A program made the translations under genes and the position numbers. Under the pieces are notes generated by a model. It saw nothing but the letters and a program-made list of their open reading frames with translations, was not told where the DNA came from and did not search any database. From NCBI RefSeq assembly GCF_900519355.1, contig NZ_ULHE01000001.1, positions 832,119 through 896,118 of the forward strand: a stretch of DNA of 64,000 nucleotides, written 5' to 3'. Numbering within the stretch: position 1 is the stretch's first letter; every line of letters starts with the position of its first letter. This DNA is from Corynebacterium lactis (GTDB lineage Bacteria; Actinomycetota; Actinomycetes; Mycobacteriales; Mycobacteriaceae). Below are positions 59,729-64,000 of this stretch, in pieces.

Positions 59729-60742
59729 CTACTCCAATCCCGGCAGGGGTTCCAGCTCCGCGCCACCGAGCGCGGACGCCCCCGCCGCCGACAGCCCCGC
59801 CGCCTGCAGGGCGAATAGCCGCGTCGGGGCCTCGGCAGCCGCCTTGACGACGTCCTCCCACGCCTGTGCGCAGGATCGCTCGAGGGCCGCGAGGTATTCC
59901 ACTGGCTTGTCCTGCGGGGAGGGGGCGCCGGGGGCGTCGCTGTACCCCGGGGCCGGTGCGGGCGCGCGGAGGCTCTGGGAGCCGTACAGCGCGGTGACCT
60001 CGTCGCGGATGGCGCGGTGGCGCTCGCCGCGGGCCTCTACTGCCTCGCGATTGTCGGATCCGACGTGCGGGGCTGCGACTCCGAGCCCGTAAATCAGCGC
60101 ATACTCGGCGCTGAGCGCCGCGGCAATTTGGTCTTCGGCGCCCCGCAGCAGATTCGGCCCGGACCCGTCCGCGGGGGTTGCGGGGGCCTTCGGCGTCAGC
60201 ATTTTCCAGGATGCGCCGACGGCGCGGGCGGCCAGGACCACGCCACCGTCTGTCGCGGTGGCCAGGCGGGCCTGGTAGTCCTCGCGGAGGGTGGAGCGCT
60301 GTGCGAGGCTGTCCAGCAGCGCGGTATCGGAGCGGGAGGCAATCAGGAGGGCCACCGGATCCGAACCATCGGCGGCGGTCGATCCCAGGTGGACATCGTC
60401 GCCGCATCTCTCGGGCTTGTTGCCGTCCTTCAACGTGCCGCAGGCGCGAGCGATCTCCGCGCCCAGCTTCTCGGCCTGCGCCGAGCGGATCTGCGAGACG
60501 GTCCCAGCCTCGGCAGCGTCCTTGGCTCCGGACAGAAGCTCCGCGTCCCTTGCGGCGAGGGCATGGAGGACCTCGATCGCGGCGTCGGGGCGCGGGGCGA
60601 CCAAATGCGTGCAGGACGCTAGCGCGGGAGTGGCCAGCGTCGCCAGTGCCGCGGCAAGGAAATTGCGGCGGCACAGCGGGCGGGCTGGGAGCCCATTGTC
60701 GTGCCGGGATGTCTCGAAAGTCGGGGAGGGGGTCGAACTCAC
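59729..60742 (-). CDS. DUF4439 lipoprotein with Tat-like signal
   Basis: A 337-residue secreted protein. The N-terminus has a twin-arginine motif (LCRRNFLAAALATLA) and a lipobox LASC. The rest is helical and Ala-rich. The C-terminal part (EDQIAAALSAEYALIYGLGV and later ERHRAIRDEVTALYG) matches DUF4439, a ferritin-like fold found between proS and rimP in mycolata. GTG 60742 follows CACTAT by 6 nt on the minus strand. Function unknown. Confidence 0.72.
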   Translation of the reverse strand: MSSTPSPTFETSRHDNGLPARPLCRRNFLAAALATLATPALASCTHLVAPRPDAAIEVLHALAARDAELLSGAKDAAEAGTVSQIRSAQAEKLGAEIARACGTLKDGNKPERCGDDVHLGSTAADGSDPVALLIASRSDTALLDSLAQRSTLREDYQARLATATDGGVVLAARAVGASWKMLTPKAPATPADGSGPNLLRGAEDQIAAALSAEYALIYGLGVAAPHVGSDNREAVEARGERHRAIRDEVTALYGSQSLRAPAPAPGYSDAPGAPSPQDKPVEYLAALERSCAQAWEDVVKAAAEAPTRLFALQAAGLSAAGASALGGAELEPLPGLE

Positions 60743-60830
60743 CTCTCCATAGTGCCACGGACGGCGGGGCACACGGCGCATCACGGCCCTATCAGCGATC
60801 TGGAATGGCCCGCCGGTAGGATGGGGGACT

Positions 60831-61403
60831 ATGGCGATACCCGCACCAGAAAAAATTGAAGAAATCCTCGCTCCCGCACTTTCGCGGATCGGCCTCGACA
60901 TCGAGGCTGTGAAGGTCGTCCGCGCCGGAGCTAAATCCCAGGTCGTCGTGAGCGTCGACGGAGAGACCCGCCCCGACCTCGATGGGCTGGAAGAGGCCAC
61001 CAGGGTCGTCTCTGAGGAGCTCGACGCAGCGGAGGCCGCCGGTGCCGCCAACTTCGGCGCCCAGGGCTACACCCTCGAGGTTTCCACGCCGGGTATCGAC
61101 GCACCGCTGGTCAAGCCCCGCCATTGGCGCCGCAACCTCGGTCGCCTCGTGCAGGTCTCGCTTGCCGACGGCACGACGTTGCCGGGTCGCATCGGTGCGT
61201 TGAGTGAGCCGGAGGATGCGGTTATTATCGTCTCCTCGGCGGGGCCGAAGGGACGGCCTCGCGCGACTGGGCAGGTGCTCCGATTGGCTGATATTGCCCG
61301 CGCGGTGGTACAAGTTGAATTCTCAACACCGCCCGCAGTCGAAATGGAATTCGTGGGCCTGACGTTTGACGATGCCTTGAACAGGCTGGAGGATGACAAG
61401 TGA
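60831..61403 (+). CDS. rimP: ribosome maturation factor RimP
   Basis: A 190-residue factor for late 30S assembly. The N-terminal domain shows LAPALSRIGLDIEAVKVV and QGYTLEVSTPGIDAPL; the C-terminal SH3-like domain follows. ATG 60831 has TAGGAT 8 nt upstream. The stop overlaps the nusA GTG by 4 nt (GTGA), the normal rimP-nusA coupling. A GCTTGCCGACG motif is at 61160. Confidence 0.93.
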   Translation: MAIPAPEKIEEILAPALSRIGLDIEAVKVVRAGAKSQVVVSVDGETRPDLDGLEEATRVVSEELDAAEAAGAANFGAQGYTLEVSTPGIDAPLVKPRHWRRNLGRLVQVSLADGTTLPGRIGALSEPEDAVIIVSSAGPKGRPRATGQVLRLADIARAVVQVEFSTPPAVEMEFVGLTFDDALNRLEDDK

Positions 61404-62386
61404 AGATTGAACTAGCCGCTCTTCGAACCCTAGAGAAGGAGAAGGGCATCCCGGTCGGGGAGATGCTGTCGCTGGTGGCGAAGGCCCTGCGCGAGAGCTA
61501 CCGCGACACCACCGCGCCGGCGAAGTACGCCCGGGTGGATATTGACTCCGAGACCGGCGACGTGACAGTCTTCGCCCAGGAGCGCGACGACGAGGGCAAT
61601 CTCATCTCCGAGTGGGATGACACCCCCGAGGGCTTCGAGCGCACCGCGGCCTTTGCGGTCCGCCAGACCATTCTCCAGCGGCTGCGCGACGCGGCCAACA
61701 CCCAGGTCCTGGACGAGTACGCCGACCTGTCCAACCAGGTGATCTCCGGCGTCGTTCAGCGCGATGTCTACGCGAATGAAAAGGGCATCGTCGTCATCCA
61801 CATTGGCTCTGAGGCCAACGGTCGCGACGGTATTCTCCTGCCCGCCGAGCAGTTGCCGGGCGAAAAGCTAGAGCATGGCGACCGCGTGAAGTGCTATGTC
61901 GTCGGCGTCAACAAGACCCCGCGTGGCGTGGCGATCAACCTCTCGCGTACGCACCCGGAGCTGATCCGCAAGCTCTTTGAGCTGGAGGTCCCGGAGGTCG
62001 CAGACGGTGCCGTCGAGCTGATCTCGATTGCGCGAGAGGCAGGCCACCGCACCAAGGTCGCAGTGCGTCCGACGGTCAAGGGCCTCAACGCCAAGGGCGC
62101 CTGCATCGGCCCGCGCGGCCAGCGCGTGACCTCGATCATGAACGAGCTCAAGGGCGAGAAGATCGACATCATCGACTACGACGAGGATCCCGCGAAGTTC
62201 GTCGGAAACTCCCTGGCTCCGGCGAAGGTAGTCAGCGTGAAGATCCTGGACGAGGAGGAACGTCGCGCACACGTCGTCGTGCCCGACTACCAGCTCTCGC
62301 TCGCGATTGGTAAGGAGGGGCAGAACGCCCGCCTGGCCGCCCGCCTGACCGGCTGGCGGATCGACATCCACTCCGACGCCGAGTAA
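61400..62386 (+). CDS. nusA: transcription termination/antitermination protein NusA
   Basis: A 328-residue RNA polymerase-associated factor with an N-terminal domain, S1 domain ([23 protein letters not shown]) and two KH domains ([53 protein letters not shown]). It lacks the C-terminal acidic repeats of enteric NusA, as is normal in actinobacteria. GTG 61400 overlaps rimP. Confidence 0.95.
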   Translation: MKIELAALRTLEKEKGIPVGEMLSLVAKALRESYRDTTAPAKYARVDIDSETGDVTVFAQERDDEGNLISEWDDTPEGFERTAAFAVRQTILQRLRDAANTQVLDEYADLSNQVISGVVQRDVYANEKGIVVIHIGSEANGRDGILLPAEQLPGEKLEHGDRVKCYVVGVNKTPRGVAINLSRTHPELIRKLFELEVPEVADGAVELISIAREAGHRTKVAVRPTVKGLNAKGACIGPRGQRVTSIMNELKGEKIDIIDYDEDPAKFVGNSLAPAKVVSVKILDEEERRAHVVVPDYQLSLAIGKEGQNARLAARLTGWRIDIHSDAE

Positions 62387-62608
62387 GCGGCGGAGTAGGA
62401 GTAGTGCTGACGCGCCACCAGCTGAAGTTGTTAGCACTTTATGGCCGGTTCGGGTTATGCTTGTACCCGGCCAAAAAGACAAAGGCGTAGTTCCTGGTGC
62501 CTGGATTGCTCGTTGCGACAAGCAGTTGTGGCAAGGATCCGGGTGGCACGGACGCGCTACAACGCTTGGCAGTAGACGCACAGCAGGGAAGGTAGGTGTG
62601 GCGCGAGT
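62387..62608. other. spacer between nusA and ylxR
   Basis: A 222-bp region without a clear gene. It contains tggcc...gggt facing acccggcca (about 62440-62475), a bulged stem followed by AAAAAG, so no U-rich terminator. A promoter for ylxR-infB may lie here, but I could not place one convincingly. Confidence 0.4.
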
Positions 62609-62983
62609 ATGACGCAGTCGCGGGTTGTCAACCCGAGTTCGGATTCTCACGCGCCTATTCGTACCTGCATCGCTACTAAACAGCGCTGCGCAGACTCGCA
62701 GCTGCTGCGGGTCGTCGCCGGTCACACGCACGACGGGGTGACGTCTGTCGTCCCGGACCCGGGACGTCGTATGCCCGGTCGTGGTGCGTGGATTACTCCG
62801 ACGCTGACAGCCTGGGAGATCGCGCACAAGCGTCGCGCCTTTGGCCGCGCACTGAAGGTGTCCGCACACGTGGACGCGAATCCGGTGAAGCGATACATCG
62901 AAGAACTGTCGACCGACAACGTGTCGAGTCGGGAGAACCCCGGTGTTCCGCAGAATCGGAACAAAGAGAACAGAAAGACCTGA
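62609..62983 (+). CDS. YlxR-family (DUF448) RNA-binding protein
   Basis: A 124-residue protein of the YlxR family. The conserved APIRTCIATKQRCADSQLLRVV and PDPGRRMPGRGAWI segments are present, and the C-terminal 25 residues are extra and polar. YlxR is a nucleoid- or RNA-associated regulator usually sitting between nusA and infB, as here. GGGAAGGTAGG precedes the ATG at some distance. Confidence 0.9.
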   Translation: MTQSRVVNPSSDSHAPIRTCIATKQRCADSQLLRVVAGHTHDGVTSVVPDPGRRMPGRGAWITPTLTAWEIAHKRRAFGRALKVSAHVDANPVKRYIEELSTDNVSSRENPGVPQNRNKENRKT

Positions 62984-63106
62984 ACACTGATGAGCACACG
63001 ATGAAGCATCAGCGATGAACGGCAATAAGTAAGAGGGAGCCCAGCAGGCCACTCCGGTGCGCGGATCTTTTTTCAACTTCTAGTTAAGAAGCGATAAAGA
63101 TATCCG

Positions 63107-63150
63107 CCGGACGCTGCTCGGCCCCTACTAGTGAGGAGAGCAGTGTCCGG
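63107..63150 (+). promoter_or_regulatory. hairpin enclosing the infB ribosome binding site and start codon
   Basis: ccggacgctgctc (63107-63119) pairs with gagcagtgtccgg (63138-63150) over 13 bp with a single G-U pair. The 18-nt loop (63120-63137) holds most of the GAGGAG Shine-Dalgarno, and the GTG start codon (63143-63145) is inside the right arm. Opening this stem would be needed for initiation. Confidence 0.65.
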
Positions 63151-64000
63151 AAAGCTACGTGTCCATGAGCTCGCAAAGCAGCTCGGGGTCACCAGCAAAG
63201 AACTACTGGCCGAGCTAAAGGAGCACGGCGAGTTCGTTAAGACAGCTTCTTCGACGGTGGAACCGCCCGTCGTCAAGAAGATGAAGAAGGTATACGAGGA
63301 GAAGAACGCGGCTGCACCGCAGGCCGCGGGCGATAGCGCGCCCGCTGCTAAGGCGGCGCCGTCCGCTGCGAAGCCCGCTGCGAAGCCGGGGGCCAAGGCC
63401 ACCAAGCCCGCAGCAAAGCCTGCCGCGAAGCCCGCAGCAAAGCCGGGAGCCAAGGCCGCCAAGCCTGCGGCGCCGAAGGCCGCGGAGCAGAAGTCGGCAT
63501 CGAAGCCAGCTCCGCGCCCGACCCCGGGTGCGGCCGCGAAGCCGGCGGCAAAGTCGACCGCTTCCGAGGCTCCGGTGGCCCCGCGCCCGCAGCAGCGCCC
63601 CGCAGGTGGCCCGGCGGGCCCGAAGCCGGGTCCGAAGCCGGGTGCCCGCGCGCCGCGCGTCGCAAACAACCCGTTCTCGACCGGCGGCCAGTCCCGTCCG
63701 GCACCGCGTCCGTCCAACATGCCTCGCCCGCAGGGCGGCAACGCTGGCGGTCGCCCGGGTCCGAAGCCGGGCGCTCGCCCGGGCGGACCGCGCCCGCAGG
63801 GTGCGCAGGGTGGCCAGGGTCGTGGCCCGAAGCCGGGCGCAGGTCGCCCGCAGGGTGGTCAGGGTCGTGGCCCGAAGCCGGGCGGTAACCGTCCGTCGCC
63901 GGCCATGATGCCGTCGCACCCGAATCCGGGCCAGATGCCGAGCCAGTCGTCCCGTGGCGGCGGCTTCGGCGGCCGTGGCCGTGGTGGCCAGGGCGGCCCG
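63143..64000 (+). CDS. infB: translation initiation factor IF-2, N-terminal part
   Basis: The first 286 codons of infB; the gene continues past the window. It opens with the IF2-N domain ([27 protein letters not shown]), then a long Ala/Lys/Pro-rich region ([13 protein letters not shown] repeats, about residues 70-150) and a Gly/Arg/Pro-rich region ([18 protein letters not shown] repeats) before the GTPase domain. GTG 63143 has GAGGAG (63133-63138) upstream. The N-terminal extension is long, as in other actinobacteria. Confidence 0.93.
   Translation, partial: MSGKLRVHELAKQLGVTSKELLAELKEHGEFVKTASSTVEPPVVKKMKKVYEEKNAAAPQAAGDSAPAAKAAPSAAKPAAKPGAKATKPAAKPAAKPAAKPGAKAAKPAAPKAAEQKSASKPAPRPTPGAAAKPAAKSTASEAPVAPRPQQRPAGGPAGPKPGPKPGARAPRVANNPFSTGGQSRPAPRPSNMPRPQGGNAGGRPGPKPGARPGGPRPQGAQGGQGRGPKPGAGRPQGGQGRGPKPGGNRPSPAMMPSHPNPGQMPSQSSRGGGFGGRGRGGQGGP

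Noticed and set aside
62440..62475. Intrinsic terminator after nusA
   Set aside because: The stem is bulged and followed by A residues, not T, on the coding strand.

Overview
The window is about 64 kb of high-GC actinobacterial chromosome with strongly G/C-ending codons. Gene content and order point to the Corynebacteriales, most likely Corynebacterium: recG, a biotin carrier protein, rsmD, coaD, sepIVA, DUF177, rnc, mutM, smc, ftsY, amtB, glnB, glnD, ffh, rpsP, rimM, trmD, rplS, lepB, rnhB, DUF2469, yraN, a ComM-type ATPase, dprA, xerC, an M23 peptidase, rpsB, tsf, pyrH, frr, cdsA, rlmN, DUF2631, rseP, a lipoprotein PBP, map, cobQ, mycothione reductase, mqo, a chelatase, cobO, cobB, cobA, proS, DUF4439, rimP, nusA, ylxR and infB. 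Mycothione reductase, SepIVA, DUF2469 and DUF2631 are all actinobacterial markers. The species is not identified.

Layout. 1-11784: the 3' end of recG, CoA and rRNA-modification genes, cell division and RNA processing, DNA repair, an amino acid/cation symporter, SMC and the SRP receptor. 11785-15800: the nitrogen-control operon amtB-glnB-glnD. 15797-17055: an AT-richer insertion carrying a repeat-containing surface protein; the compositional change already begins inside glnD. 17056-20940: ffh, rpsP, rimM and trmD. 20940-27684: membrane proteins, Tex and a DUF222/HNH gene, the most species-variable part. 27826-35013: rplS, lepB, rnhB, the DNA-processing genes dprA and comM-like, a candidate small RNA, xerC and an M23 peptidase. 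35127-43102: the rpsB-tsf, pyrH-frr-cdsA and rlmN blocks and the site-2 protease. 43182-50041: cell-wall PBP, map, cobQ, mycothiol redox and a hydrolase. 50202-57102: mqo and a cobalamin/chelatase cluster. 57132-64000: yaaA, proS, DUF4439, and rimP-nusA-ylxR-infB, with infB running off the end.

Main observations. (1) The 11-mer GCTTGCCGACG occurs exactly 15 times, on both strands, mostly as a Leu-Ala-Asp word but also in other frames and once between genes; roughly 0.1 would be expected by chance. It behaves like a DNA-level signal (uptake, Chi-like or chromosome-organising). (2) A promoter, a nested hairpin and a 13-bp GCGA-capped terminator between dprA and xerC define a candidate ~117-nt small RNA. 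(3) A 13-bp hairpin encloses the infB start codon. (4) Many genes have a TANNNT box 6-8 nt upstream of the start codon, as expected for leaderless mRNAs; some boxes reuse the upstream gene's stop codon. (5) Seven conserved, mostly essential genes carry frameshifts, which points to residual assembly indels. (6) glnD looks like a recombinant with a lower-GC 3' part. (7) The usual dxr and ispG neighbours of rseP are absent.
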